Assembly: GCF_900142365.1 (NCBI RefSeq)
Contig: NZ_FRAP01000012.1
Location: 1 to 64,000 of the forward strand
Length of the DNA stretch: 64,000 nt
Source: Pseudonocardia thermophila
Lineage (GTDB): Bacteria > Actinomycetota > Actinomycetes > Mycobacteriales > Pseudonocardiaceae
Direction of reading: 5' to 3'
A program made the translations under genes and the position numbers. Position 1 is the stretch's first letter, and each line of letters opens with the position of its first letter. A model generated the notes under the pieces. That model was not told the DNA's origin and did no database searches. It saw nothing but the letters and a program-made list of their open reading frames with translations. Positions 7,712 through 15,867 of this stretch are shown in pieces.

Positions 7712-8592
7712 CGGGCCAGCAACCCCAGACGTGCCAGCCGGGCACCGGGCCCGGAGTCGGAACCGAGCTCGACCCCGCAGTGGGCGATCAGCTGCCGCAC
7801 GCCGGTCACCGCGCGCTCGGACAGCGCCGCCAGCTCGGCGGCCAGGGCCGTGGCGTCGGTGGAGGCGAGCGCGCCGCGCACGTCGCCGGAGGTGATCGCC
7901 CTGGCGACGGCCACGACGAGGTTCAGCAGCCCGTGCGCCGCACCGTTGCCCGCCGGGCGGACGACGTCGGCGACGCCGAACGCGGTGAAGCCACTGCCGG
8001 ACTCGACCGCCACCTGGACGAACTGCTCGACCTCCGCGTCGTCCGGCACGTCGGACACGCGCGGTCCGCCGACCCGCAGCCGCGGGGTGCAGCCGTGGTC
8101 GGCGACCCGGCGGACCGCGTCGAGCCAGGCCGCGGTGCCGGCCTCGTCGCCCACGTGCGGGCGGCGCGGCTCCACGACCGGCACGACGTCCTCGGGCACG
8201 AACTCCGACACCCGCTCCAGCCACACGGCGTCGACGTCCGGTGGGGCAGCGGTCTCGACGCTGCGCGGGGTGAGCAGGTTCGGCCGGGACAGCACGGTGG
8301 ACAGAGCCTTCGGCACCGCACCGAGCCCGGTGTCGACGACGAGGGAGAGGTCCACGGGGCGGTCGAGCCCGCGGCGGGCCAGGTCGGCCACGAGCTGGGG
8401 CAGCCGGGAGACGGGGCACACCAGGTGCCCGACCAGGCCGCCGTAGCGGCTGTCGTCGCGTGCTGCCAGGTACCGCTCCACCACGTCCTCGACCGGCTCG
8501 GCGGTGGCCCGCGGCCGCAGCAGAGCAGTGTCGTCGACCAGATGGGCGAACAGCGGCGGAATGCCGACCTCGCCCGTGCCGTCCGCCGTCAC
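7708..8592 (-). CDS. Conserved actinobacterial protein upstream of pheA
   Basis: A protein of about 294 residues with no recognisable catalytic motif and no membrane segment. Its beta-alpha-like pattern (repeated VDLSLVVDTG, VVPVVEPRR and LRVGGPRVS segments) suggests a TIM-barrel-like or related alpha/beta fold. The start is placed at the GTG at 8590-8592; an earlier in-frame start exists, and neither has a good ribosome binding site. It overlaps pheA by 4 bp and so belongs to the phenylalanine operon transcriptionally. Its function is unknown. Confidence 0.7.
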   Translation of the reverse strand: MTADGTGEVGIPPLFAHLVDDTALLRPRATAEPVEDVVERYLAARDDSRYGGLVGHLVCPVSRLPQLVADLARRGLDRPVDLSLVVDTGLGAVPKALSTVLSRPNLLTPRSVETAAPPDVDAVWLERVSEFVPEDVVPVVEPRRPHVGDEAGTAAWLDAVRRVADHGCTPRLRVGGPRVSDVPDDAEVEQFVQVAVESGSGFTAFGVADVVRPAGNGAAHGLLNLVVAVARAITSGDVRGALASTDATALAAELAALSERAVTGVRQLIAHCGVELGSDSGPGARLARLGLLAR

Positions 8593-8660
8593 GGACCAGA
8601 CGCTAACCGGTCGGCCCGAGCGGCCACGCAACACCCCTGGACAGCCGATTGGCGAGCAAT

Positions 8661-8679
8661 ATAACTTAGCCTCACCTAA
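8661..8679. promoter_or_regulatory. IdeR/DmdR-type iron box
   Basis: ATAACTTAGCCTCACCTAA matches the actinobacterial iron-regulator consensus TTAGGTTAGGCTCACCTAA at 15 of 19 positions. It lies a few bases upstream of the ribosome binding site of the rightward DUF2470 gene, where a bound repressor would block transcription. This predicts derepression in iron starvation. The box also sits between divergent genes, but it is 69 bp from the leftward start. Confidence 0.72.
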
Positions 8680-8696
8680 CTGGAGGTGAGGAACGC

Positions 8697-9482
8697 TTGG
8701 CTGCGACCCGAACGCGCCGCCCGCCGGCCCCGACCGGCGCCGAACGAGCGCGCAGCATCGCCGCCCGGGGTGGGCAGGCCAGCATCGTCGGAACGGGTAC
8801 GGCCCCGACCGTGCCCCTGGTGCACCACGTGCGCGCCGACGGATCCACCGCGATGCTGCTGCCCGACGACGACCCCCTCCTGCAGCGCGTGCGCGCCGCC
8901 GGCAGCGACGGCCACGCCGTGATGCTGGAACTGACCGACCGGGCCCCGGTCGACCTGCGCGAGCCCGTCCGCGGCCTGCTGTGGATCACCGGCATGCTGC
9001 GGATGCCCACGCCCTTCTGCGCGCGCCGGATCGCGGTCGGCATGGCCGAGGCGATGCCGGACCCGCGGCTGCTCGACCTCGGCCACGGCGCCACGCTCGT
9101 GCGGCTCGATCCCGGATCGGCCGTGCTCTCGGACGGCGAGGGCACCGCCGCGCTCTCCCCGCTCGACCTCGCGGCCGCCGTCCCCGACCCGTTCTGCCGC
9201 TACGAGACGAACTGGCTGGCGCACCTGGAGTCCGCGCACCCGACCGTGTTCACCGCCCTGCACCGGCACCTGCCGGCGTACCTGCGCGACGACCGCAGCG
9301 CCCGCATCCGCCCGCTCGGGCTCGACCGGTTCGGGCTGCGGCTGCGCGTCGAGACCCACGACCAGGACCACGACGTCCGGCTGGCGTTCGAGCGGGAGAT
9401 CCGCACCCTCGACGAGCTGCGCGAACAGATGAGCAAGCTGGTGGGGTGCCCGTTCGGGCGGGCCCACCGGCACGCGAGCTGA
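8697..9482 (+). CDS. DUF2470-domain protein, probable heme/iron-related flavin-fold protein
   Basis: A 261-residue cytosolic protein. The N-terminal two thirds resemble the split-barrel part of HugZ-like and pyridoxamine-oxidase-like proteins (GSDGHAVMLELTDRAPV, LLWITGML). The C-terminal region (about 175-255) is the DUF2470 domain, with HLESAHPTVFTALHRHL near its start. DUF2470 occurs in heme-degrading or heme-utilisation proteins, and here the gene follows a good iron box, which supports an iron/heme role. The TTG start at 8697 is supported by GGAGGTGAGG just upstream. No operon partner is evident, because the next gene is convergent. Confidence 0.78.
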   Translation: MAATRTRRPPAPTGAERARSIAARGGQASIVGTGTAPTVPLVHHVRADGSTAMLLPDDDPLLQRVRAAGSDGHAVMLELTDRAPVDLREPVRGLLWITGMLRMPTPFCARRIAVGMAEAMPDPRLLDLGHGATLVRLDPGSAVLSDGEGTAALSPLDLAAAVPDPFCRYETNWLAHLESAHPTVFTALHRHLPAYLRDDRSARIRPLGLDRFGLRLRVETHDQDHDVRLAFEREIRTLDELREQMSKLVGCPFGRAHRHAS

Positions 9483-9491
9483 GGCTCGGGG

Positions 9492-9827
9492 TCAGTCGGC
9501 CTCGAGCGGGCTGCGGCCCGCGTGGACACGGGCCGTGACCCGGCGCTCGGCGAAGAACGACGCGAACGGGATCGTGCCGGCCACCAGCACGACGAGGGCG
9601 TCGAGCGGCTTCCAGCGGGCGCGCTCGGCGAGCAGCAGCGTCACCACGATGTAGACCATGTACAGGAAGCCGTGGCCGACGCCGACCACGGCGACCATGC
9701 CGGGCTGGCCGAAGAAGTACTTCAGCGGCATCGCGATCAGCACGAGCACGAGCAGCACCACACCGGTCACGTACGCCATGACGCGGTAGGCCAGCAGCGC
9801 GGTGTCCGTGTTCAGCGATGGCGACAC
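9492..9827 (-). CDS. DUF3817 small membrane protein
   Basis: A 111-residue protein with three hydrophobic segments. It shows the typical DUF3817 pattern: a YRVMAYVTGVVLLVLV helix, then VGHGFLYMVYIVVTLLLAER, then a final hydrophobic stretch. Members are widespread in actinobacteria and have no known role. The GTG start is at 9825-9827. It sits 7 bp after the stop of the upstream membrane-protein gene, so the two are probably co-transcribed. Confidence 0.82.
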   Translation of the reverse strand: MSPSLNTDTALLAYRVMAYVTGVVLLVLVLIAMPLKYFFGQPGMVAVVGVGHGFLYMVYIVVTLLLAERARWKPLDALVVLVAGTIPFASFFAERRVTARVHAGRSPLEAD

Positions 9828-9834
9828 GCCGTTC

Positions 9835-10374
9835 TCACTCTCCCTCTCGGGCGGCGAGGCGCGCGGCGATCTCGGCCAGCCCCTGGTTGTACGCGGCGAG
9901 CCGCCGGTCGTCGGGATCGTCCTCGTCCAGCTCCGGGACGACCGCGGTGGCGGGCCGGGGGCCGAACGGCGACGGTCCGTCCGGCAGCGGCCGCGGCGCC
10001 GCCGGCACGGTGGGCCGTGTGGTGTTCTGGGCGGTGGTCTGAGCAGCCGGTGCGACAGTGGCGGGCTCGCCCTCGGTGGGTTTCTCGGCGTCGGTGCTGG
10101 ATCCGTCGGTGCTGGATCCGTCGGTGCTGGATTCCGTGCCGGCTTCCCCCTCGGCCAGGCGCGCGGCCTCCATACGCAGGAAGCGCCACCACATGACCCC
10201 GAAGAAGACGGCGAAGAGCGGCCACTGCAGGCCGTAGCCGACGTTGAGCGCGCTACCCATGGCCGACCCGGCCCGGCCCCACTGCCAGGCCGCCAGGAAC
10301 CCGCACGTGACCATGGCACCGAGGGTCAGCAGGTGCCACAGGATCCACCGCGGGGTGAAGATCAGCCGTCGCAC
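9835..10374 (-). CDS. Membrane protein with low-complexity acidic/Ser-Thr tail
   Basis: A 179-residue protein with two N-terminal transmembrane helices (about residues 10-30 and 44-64, containing CGFLAAWQWGRAG and LFAVFFGVMWWRFL), then a long disordered region. The N-terminal part is conserved in actinobacteria and has sometimes been labelled a glucitol-operon regulator, for which nothing in this sequence gives support. The tail holds three copies of the pentapeptide SSTDG, encoded by a 15-bp tandem repeat. A conserved acidic helix lies near the end (NQGLAEIAARLA). Function is unknown. Confidence 0.72.
   Translation of the reverse strand: MRRLIFTPRWILWHLLTLGAMVTCGFLAAWQWGRAGSAMGSALNVGYGLQWPLFAVFFGVMWWRFLRMEAARLAEGEAGTESSTDGSSTDGSSTDAEKPTEGEPATVAPAAQTTAQNTTRPTVPAAPRPLPDGPSPFGPRPATAVVPELDEDDPDDRRLAAYNQGLAEIAARLAAREGE
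10090..10134. repeat. 15-bp tandem repeat, three units, in frame
   Basis: GTCGGTGCTGGATCC occurs at 10090-10104 and 10105-10119, followed by a near copy at 10120-10134. The repeat encodes Ser/Thr/Asp-rich pentapeptides in the leftward membrane protein. Its period is a multiple of three, so copy-number change keeps the frame. Confidence 0.9.
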
Positions 10375-10409
10375 AGTCCCACGATACGCGGCCGGTAGCG
10401 TTCGTTCCC

Positions 10410-11231
10410 GTGAGCGGGACCGGTTCCGGTGTGATGCGCGGCTGGCTCGCCCCCCAGCGGCCGGGCCGGGTGGCCGTGCTCACCGATCCGCGGGAGCGGC
10501 GGCTGGCGGCGACCGAGATCCTCGTCGTGCTGACCGTGACGCTCGGGCTGCGGGCGCTCTCCAGCGGGCTGTCGCTGATCGAGGCGGCGCTGCAGCCCGT
10601 GCCGCTCAACGAGCAGCAGGTGGCGCTCAACGCGCCCGCCTCCCGGAACGAGCTCGTCGACCTGGCGTTCCAGCTGGTGCGGGTGCTGCAGCTGGTCGGC
10701 TGGGGAGTGCTGGGGGCGTACCTGCTGGTCAGGGCGGGGTTCGCGCTGCGGGCCGTGGGGCTGGACGCGAAGCGGCCGGGCAAGGACGCGGTGTGGGCGG
10801 CGGGGATGGCGGCGCTGATCGGGATCCCCGGACTCGGGCTGTACCTGGTCGCGCGGGCGCTCGGCGTGTCGCTGACGATCGCCCCCTCGCTGCTGACGGA
10901 CACGTGGTGGCGCATCCCTGTACTCGTCGCCTCGTCCGCCGCGAACGCGTGGGCCGAGGAGGTGGTGCTGCTCGGCTACCTGCTCACGCGACTGCGGCAG
11001 CTCGGCTGGTCGGAGAACCGCGCACTGGTGCTGCAGGCGGTGGTCCGTGGTGCCTACCACCTCTACCAAGGGCTGGGAGGCTTCGTCGGGAACCTCGTGA
11101 TGGGACTGGTGTACGGCCGCTTCTGGCAGCGCACCAACCGGCTGTGGGTCCTGGTGCTGGGCCACACCCTCATCGACGTCGTGGCGTTCGTCGGCTACGC
11201 GGTCCTGGCCGGGAAGGTGGGCTGGCCGTAG
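10410..11231 (+). CDS. CPBP-family intramembrane metalloprotease
   Basis: A 273-residue polytopic membrane protein of the CPBP/Rce1-like family. Signature residues are visible: the paired glutamates in NAWAEEVVLLGYLL, an arginine and histidine in VVRGAYHLYQG, and a histidine in VLGHTLIDV. These form the glutamate/histidine active site inside the membrane. It has about seven to eight hydrophobic segments. The GTG start at 10410 is 36 bp from the divergent membrane-protein start. Bacterial members process peptides or proteins, including bacteriocin-type substrates, but none can be named here. Confidence 0.85.
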   Translation: MSGTGSGVMRGWLAPQRPGRVAVLTDPRERRLAATEILVVLTVTLGLRALSSGLSLIEAALQPVPLNEQQVALNAPASRNELVDLAFQLVRVLQLVGWGVLGAYLLVRAGFALRAVGLDAKRPGKDAVWAAGMAALIGIPGLGLYLVARALGVSLTIAPSLLTDTWWRIPVLVASSAANAWAEEVVLLGYLLTRLRQLGWSENRALVLQAVVRGAYHLYQGLGGFVGNLVMGLVYGRFWQRTNRLWVLVLGHTLIDVVAFVGYAVLAGKVGWP

Positions 11232-11244
11232 CGGACGGGACGTA

Positions 11245-11400
11245 GGACTCGCCCGCCGAACTGCGGGACTCGCCAGGCGAGGTGCGGGACTCGCCGCACG
11301 AATCGCAGGACTCGCCGGACGGAACGGGGACTCGCCGGGCCCGGACCCGCGAGCCGTGCGTTCGGGCCGGCGAGTCCTGCGTCCAGACCAGCGAGCCTCG
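11245..11400. repeat. Array of GGACTCGCC motifs at 21-bp period with an inverted half
   Basis: GGACTCGCC starts at 11245, 11266, 11287, 11308 and 11328 on the plus strand, a spacing of 21, 21, 21 and 20 bp. After a switch in orientation, the reverse complement GGCGAGTCC starts at 11369, with degenerate inverted units at 11348 and 11390, again 21 bp apart. Between cores, TGCG or CGCA and CGAA-like words recur. The array fills the 209-bp gap between convergent genes (CPBP protease and SEC-C protein). No gene is visible in it. Confidence 0.85.
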
Positions 11401-11440
11401 CGGTTCGGCCGGTCGGTTGTGCGTCCGGCCGAGCCCGGGA

Positions 11441-12382
11441 TCACCGCAAGGTGACCTGCTTGCCCGCGATCACGTCACGGGCCCGACGCTCGGCGTCCGT
11501 GAGCGGGGTGTCGTCGGCCAGCGCGGCCTCCAGCCGCTCCGCGAACGCTGTGACGGCGTCGGTGTACTCCTTCGCGTGCAGCTCCCGGTCCACGTCCCAC
11601 ACGGGGACGAGCAGGCCGTGCGCGCGGAACGAGCCGGCGTACTTCGTGCCCTCGCCGAGGGTCAGCCGGCCGCGGGCCTGCAGGCGGGCGAGCGCCGCGG
11701 TGAGCTCCGGCTCGGGCTCCGGGCGGACCCAGCGGATGTGGGCCTTGCTGCCGGTGTCGACCCAGTACGCGCCGCGCACGCCGTCACCGACGGCCTCGGT
11801 CGGCATGATCACCGCGTTGGCGCGCTCCAGCATGGCCATGACCTCGGCGGAGGGCTCGCCGCCGTCCTCGGCGGGCGGCACCCACCAGCCGAAGTCCTGG
11901 TGGAGCGTGAGATCGAGGTGGGCAGTGGGGTCGACGACGTCCTGCAGGCGGACGAGATCGACCGCGGTGCCGGGCCCGACCACCGGCAGCGACGTGCCCG
12001 GCTCGGCGTCGAGCGCCCAGCGCAGGGCGCGACCGAGGTCGGCGGACAGGTCGCCGGACCGGGTCTGCACCTGCATGCCGAGGAACACCTCGCCGGTGTC
12101 CCGCACGAGCGCGGCGACCGCGCCAGGCAGCACCGTGGCGAGGGTGACCGGCCGTTCCGCGGGCTCGCGCAGCGGCAGCGGCGCGGTGGCGGACGGCAGG
12201 AACTCGCGCATGGCGATCAGGTCGGGCTCGATCGCGAGGCCCTCGAAGGGGCGGGTGACGATGACGTCGTCACCGGCGCCGTGGCAGGCCTTGTAGCGCT
12301 TCCCTGAGCCGCACGGGCAGGGGCGGCGGGGGTTCTCGCCGGGTGCCGCGGAACGGGTGCGGTCGCGTGTCTTCTTCGCCAT
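11441..12382 (-). CDS. DUF5926-type protein with N-terminal SEC-C motif
   Basis: A 313-residue cytosolic protein. A SEC-C zinc-binding motif (PCPCGSGKRYKACHG, Cys22, Cys24, Cys33, His34) lies near the N-terminus after a basic leader beginning MAKKTRDRTR. The remainder matches the actinobacterial DUF5926 type and has no catalytic motif that I recognise. SEC-C motifs bind zinc and often mediate contact with SecB or nucleic-acid-associated proteins. The ATG at 12380-12382 starts 41 bp from the divergent P450 gene. Confidence 0.82.
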   Translation of the reverse strand: MAKKTRDRTRSAAPGENPRRPCPCGSGKRYKACHGAGDDVIVTRPFEGLAIEPDLIAMREFLPSATAPLPLREPAERPVTLATVLPGAVAALVRDTGEVFLGMQVQTRSGDLSADLGRALRWALDAEPGTSLPVVGPGTAVDLVRLQDVVDPTAHLDLTLHQDFGWWVPPAEDGGEPSAEVMAMLERANAVIMPTEAVGDGVRGAYWVDTGSKAHIRWVRPEPEPELTAALARLQARGRLTLGEGTKYAGSFRAHGLLVPVWDVDRELHAKEYTDAVTAFAERLEAALADDTPLTDAERRARDVIAGKQVTLR

Positions 12383-12423
12383 GGTGGCGTGAAGGGTAGC
12401 GGCGGGGCGGATGATGTCGTGTC

Positions 12424-13599
12424 GTGGTCCCGTTCGATCCGCGTGACGAGGCGTTCCTCGCCGACCCGTACCCGACCTTCGCGCGGCTGCGCGCCGAGGC
12501 GCCGGTGCACGACCATCCGCTGCTGGGGATGCCGGTGGCGGTGTCGCACGCGGCGTGCTCACAGGTGCTGCGCGGGCGGGAGCTGGGCCGGATCTGGAGG
12601 GACGCCGAGCCGGCGGAGTCCTTCCGCGCGTTCAACCTGCTGCACCGCAACTCGCTCCTGGAACGGGAGGGCCCCTCGCACGCGCGGCTGCGCAGCGCCG
12701 TCGCCGGGGCCTTCAACCGCGGCCACACCGCCCGGCTGGCGCCGTGGGTGGGCGCGCTGGCCGACCGGCTGGCCGGTGAGCTGGCCGCGGCGATCGACGA
12801 GCACGGCTCGGCCGACCTGATGTCGATCCTCGCGGCGCCGCTGCCGGTCGAGGTGATCGCGGAGCTGCTCGGCGTGCCGGAGCCGACCCGCTCGCGGATG
12901 CGCGGCTGGTCGAACGCGATCGTGGCGATGTACGAGCCGGATCCCGGCGAGGCGCGGCGCGCAGCCGCGGAGCGGGCGGCGGCAGAGTTCGTGACCGAAC
13001 TGCGGGCGTTCGCGGCGCACCGCGCGCAGCATCCCGGTGACGACCTGGTGTCCGACCTGCTGTCCGCCGATCTCGATCCGGACGAGCTGGTGGGGACGGC
13101 CGCGCTGCTGCTGATGGCGGGCCACGAGGCGACGGTGAACGTCATCGGCAACGGGGTGCTGGCGCTGCTCACCCACCGCGACCAGTGGAACCGCCTGATG
13201 GCCGATCCGGAGTTGGACGAGCGGGCCGTCGAGGAGCTGATCCGCTTCGACGCTCCGCTGCAGCTGTTCGAGCGCACCGCCGTCGCCGACACCGAGGTGG
13301 CCGGGTACCCGGTCCCGGCCGGCACCAAGATCGCGGTGCTGCTGGGCGCGGCAGCACGGGATCCCGCGGTCGTGGACCGGCCTGACGAGCTGGACGTCGG
13401 CCGGCACCCGAACCCGCACCTGGGGTTCGGGCTGGGCGTCCACTACTGCTTGGGGGCGCCGTTGGCGCGAGTGGAGGTGGCAGCGGCGTTGGCGGCGCTG
13501 CGGTCGCGGCTGCCGGACCTGGAGCTGGCCGCGCCGCCGGTGCGTCGCCCCGACTTCGTCATGCGGGGGTTGCGGGAGCTGCGGGTGACCCGACGCTGA
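12424..13599 (+). CDS. Cytochrome P450
   Basis: A 391-residue soluble bacterial P450. The heme-binding loop FGLGVHYCLGAPLA carries the cysteine ligand, the K-helix motif is EELIR (ExxR), and the I-helix reads LLMAGHEATVN. The I-helix matches the AGHEAT pattern, with Glu-Ala-Thr providing the oxygen-activation residues. The length is normal for CYP105/CYP107-like enzymes. The start is a GTG at 12424. No ferredoxin or reductase gene is adjacent, so electrons must come from elsewhere. It overlaps the convergent DUF4328 gene by 41 bp at its 3' end. The substrate is unknown. Confidence 0.93.
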   Translation: MVPFDPRDEAFLADPYPTFARLRAEAPVHDHPLLGMPVAVSHAACSQVLRGRELGRIWRDAEPAESFRAFNLLHRNSLLEREGPSHARLRSAVAGAFNRGHTARLAPWVGALADRLAGELAAAIDEHGSADLMSILAAPLPVEVIAELLGVPEPTRSRMRGWSNAIVAMYEPDPGEARRAAAERAAAEFVTELRAFAAHRAQHPGDDLVSDLLSADLDPDELVGTAALLLMAGHEATVNVIGNGVLALLTHRDQWNRLMADPELDERAVEELIRFDAPLQLFERTAVADTEVAGYPVPAGTKIAVLLGAAARDPAVVDRPDELDVGRHPNPHLGFGLGVHYCLGAPLARVEVAAALAALRSRLPDLELAAPPVRRPDFVMRGLRELRVTRR

Positions 13600-14512
13600 C
13601 CAGCACTTCCCGCCGGGTCACCCGGAACGGCCCGAGCAGCTGCGTGATCCGCGTGACGTGCACGGCGAGCAGAGCCGCGGAGAGTGTGGCGGCGAGATCG
13701 ACGAGCGCGTGCAGCACGACGCCGTCGGCGCGGGCCTGCACGCCGGGCAGGAGCAGCCACACGACGGCGAGCACCGCGAGCACACCGTTCGCGGCCCAGG
13801 TGAGCCACCAGGCCAGCAGGAGCCGGGACGGGCGGGGCCGCTGGTCGCGCGGCCGTTCGAGCACGGCGTGCTCGACCTCGGCCAGCACCGCCCCGGGCAC
13901 GACGAGGTTCAACCCGGGCACGATCCAGCCGAGCACGATCTCCCGCGCCGTGCGCGCCGGCCGCACCCCGGCGTGGTCGGCGGCCGCCTCGCAGACGCGC
14001 AGCGTCCACAGCACGGTGGCGACCCCGGCGACGAGCGCGAGTACCGGGGCGACCCATCCGGCGGCGGCCACGAGCGCGTCGGAGGCGGCGACGGCGGGCG
14101 GGGAGAGCGCCTCTCCGCGGCTGATCAGCAGCAGCGCGTAGCGCCACACCTCGGCGCCCGCGGCGATGGCCGTGACGACCGCGGTCGCCCACAGCAGGGG
14201 CACCACGGTGCCCGCGAGGGCCCGCGCCGTGTAGAGCGCAGACGGTGGCTCGGGCGCGTCGTCCTCCGGGTCCCGCCACGGCACGGGCGGGAAACCCCAG
14301 CGCGGGATCCAGCGGTAGAACGGCGCTCCCCGGTACGGCTGCCGAGGTGGGCGCGGCGCGGCCGGTGGGTACACCGAGGACGGCGGTGCGGCCACCCACT
14401 CCAGCGGTGCGGCCGCGAGGTGCCGCCCGCACCCGGGGCAGTAGGGGCCGCCCGCCGGTCCGGCGTACCCGCAGTGCCGGCAGCGAACGCCCTGCGCACC
14501 GGCCTGGCTCAC
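13559..14512 (-). CDS. DUF4328 membrane protein with N-terminal zinc ribbon
   Basis: A 317-residue protein. The N-terminus holds a zinc ribbon with CRHCGY and YCPGCGRH (two CxxC pairs within about residues 11-34). A Pro-rich linker follows, then a DUF4328 membrane domain with about six hydrophobic segments, including LGWIVPGLNLVVPG and LLLAWWLTWAANG, which are typical of the family. The GTG start is at 14510-14512. The last 41 bp overlap the convergent P450 coding region. Function is unknown. Confidence 0.82.
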   Translation of the reverse strand: MSQAGAQGVRCRHCGYAGPAGGPYCPGCGRHLAAAPLEWVAAPPSSVYPPAAPRPPRQPYRGAPFYRWIPRWGFPPVPWRDPEDDAPEPPSALYTARALAGTVVPLLWATAVVTAIAAGAEVWRYALLLISRGEALSPPAVAASDALVAAAGWVAPVLALVAGVATVLWTLRVCEAAADHAGVRPARTAREIVLGWIVPGLNLVVPGAVLAEVEHAVLERPRDQRPRPSRLLLAWWLTWAANGVLAVLAVVWLLLPGVQARADGVVLHALVDLAATLSAALLAVHVTRITQLLGPFRVTRREVLVSVGSPAAPATPA

Positions 14513-14516
14513 GGTC

Positions 14517-14849
14517 CTACGCGACGGTCGGTTCGGCGCCGGGGACCTCGGCGACCATCGGCCGGCCCGCCAGCTGCCACGCCTGCATCCCGCCGTCGAC
14601 GTTGATCGCGGAGTGGCCCTGCTGCGTCAGGTACGCGACGACGCGCGCGGATCGGCCGCCCGAGCGGCAGATCACGAACAGCGGATCGGCGTCGGGGAGC
14701 TCACCGAGCCGCGCCGTCAGCTCGCTCATGGGGATGTGCTGCGCAGTGGGCGCGTGGCCGGCGGCCCACTCGTCGGCCTCCCGGACGTCGAGCAGGACGG
14801 CGTCGTCGGGCAGCTCGTTCACCCCGACAGCGGGGACAGGACCGGTCAT
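14517..14849 (-). CDS. Rhodanese-like sulfurtransferase
   Basis: A 110-residue single-domain rhodanese. The catalytic cysteine loop is CRSGGRSA, preceded by the LLDVREADEW segment and followed by NVDGGMQAW, all typical of GlpE/PspE-like proteins. Such enzymes move sulfane sulfur, for example from thiosulfate to thiols. It lies immediately downstream of the decayed DUF485-ActP region in the same direction, and 4 bp upstream of the DUF4328 gene. Confidence 0.92.
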   Translation of the reverse strand: MTGPVPAVGVNELPDDAVLLDVREADEWAAGHAPTAQHIPMSELTARLGELPDADPLFVICRSGGRSARVVAYLTQQGHSAINVDGGMQAWQLAGRPMVAEVPGAEPTVA

Positions 14850-14902
14850 GTCCTCGATCCTGCCATGGCCCAGGTCATGCCCGGGTGAACGAGCAAGCGC
14901 CT

Positions 14903-15331
14903 CTACCCGAGAACGGCGAGGGTGGAGATGGCCGCGGCGGCGCGGACCGGGCGCTGGCGCATGCGGAACGCCAGCACGTCGCCCATCGTGAACCGGCCGG
15001 TGCTGCGCAGCAGCTCCGCGACCAGCAGCAGCGCGACGAGCCACGCGACGAGGAAGCCGATCGAGTACAGGAACCCGTCGTGGCCGGCGAGCGCGATGGC
15101 GCCGGCGATGCCGCGGAACGACGCGCCGCGAGGTGGTCGCCCGCGATCGCGACGCCGTTCTGCGGGCCGGTGAACATGCGGCCCGCCGCGTAGTGTCGCC
15201 CGCGGTGCGGTTGGTGCGGCTCTCCCGGTCGGCGAGCACGGGGGTGATCACCACGACCACCCCGACGATGCCGACGTTGAGCCAGCGGTTGCCCATCAGC
15301 TCGGGGCCGCCTGGGCCGAGGCGGTGCTCAC
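14903..15331 (-). pseudogene. Remnant of an ActP-like cation/acetate symporter gene
   Basis: Reading leftward from a GTG at 15329-15331, three frames are needed to follow the N-terminus of an ActP-type sodium/solute symporter: MGNRWLNVGIVGVVVV, then FTGPQNGVAIAGDH, then GIAGAIALAGHDGFLYS and MGDVLAFRMRQRPVR. At least three single-base-type frameshifts occur (near 15300, 15215 and 15130), and the reading ends at a TAG at 14903-14905 after roughly 140 residues. Intact ActP proteins are about 530 residues, so the C-terminal three quarters are missing. A ribosome binding site (GAGAGGAG) still precedes the GTG. Confidence 0.8.
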
Positions 15332-15652
15332 GAACGCTCCTCTCGACCGCGGTGCGGATGCGCTCGGCGAGCGGGTCGATGCGGCGCTCGGCGTAGCGGA
15401 CGGTGAGCGCGAGCGTCGTCACGAACTGCATCAGCCCGACGAGCAGGCCGATGTCGACGTTGCCCGCCACCCGGATCGCCATGACGTCCGGCGCGTACGA
15501 CGCGAGCCGGATGGAGGCCAGGTACCAGAGGAGGAACGGGGTGCTGGCCGGAAAGACGAACCGGCGCAGTCGGCGAAACAGCACCCGGAAGTCGGGCTGT
15601 CCTGGATCTCCTGGTGGACAGTGCCTCGCGAACGTTCCCCGGTCGTGATCAT
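15332..15652 (-). pseudogene. Frameshifted DUF485 gene
   Basis: DUF485 proteins are small two-helix membrane partners encoded directly upstream of ActP symporters. The natural start is the ATG at 15650-15652 with GGAGG seven bases upstream, giving MITTGERSRGTVHQEIQDSP. The DUF485 core (VLFRRLRRFVFP, FLLWYL, YAPDVMAI, LVGLMQFVTTLAL) continues only in another frame, so one base is lost near 15592. The reading then runs past the expected stop without terminating properly. Together with the ActP remnant this is a decayed operon. Assembly errors in GC-rich runs could mimic part of it. Confidence 0.75.
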
Positions 15653-15867
15653 GCGTGTCCCCTCCGGGTGCCGACATCGCTCGTAGGGAGCGGTTTCCGC
15701 AGCGATGTGGGCACGGAGAGCACCCCGATCGTGGTATCGCCCATGGCCGGGTGCCGGAGTCACACAGGGTCGCCGTAGACCGGACGGACCTCCGATGGAC
15801 GGGTCGTTCGGGGTAGGCACCGATCGTCGCACCACGACGGGGCGATCACGCACAGTGATCACCGCCG
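15653..15867. other. Spacer between symporter stop and decayed DUF485 gene
   Basis: No supported gene. A small hairpin (GATCAC, loop GCACA, GTGATC; 15844-15860) lies just beyond the stop of the intact symporter and may help to end that transcript. The rest would contain the old promoter of the DUF485 gene, but I cannot identify a clear promoter. Confidence 0.5.
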
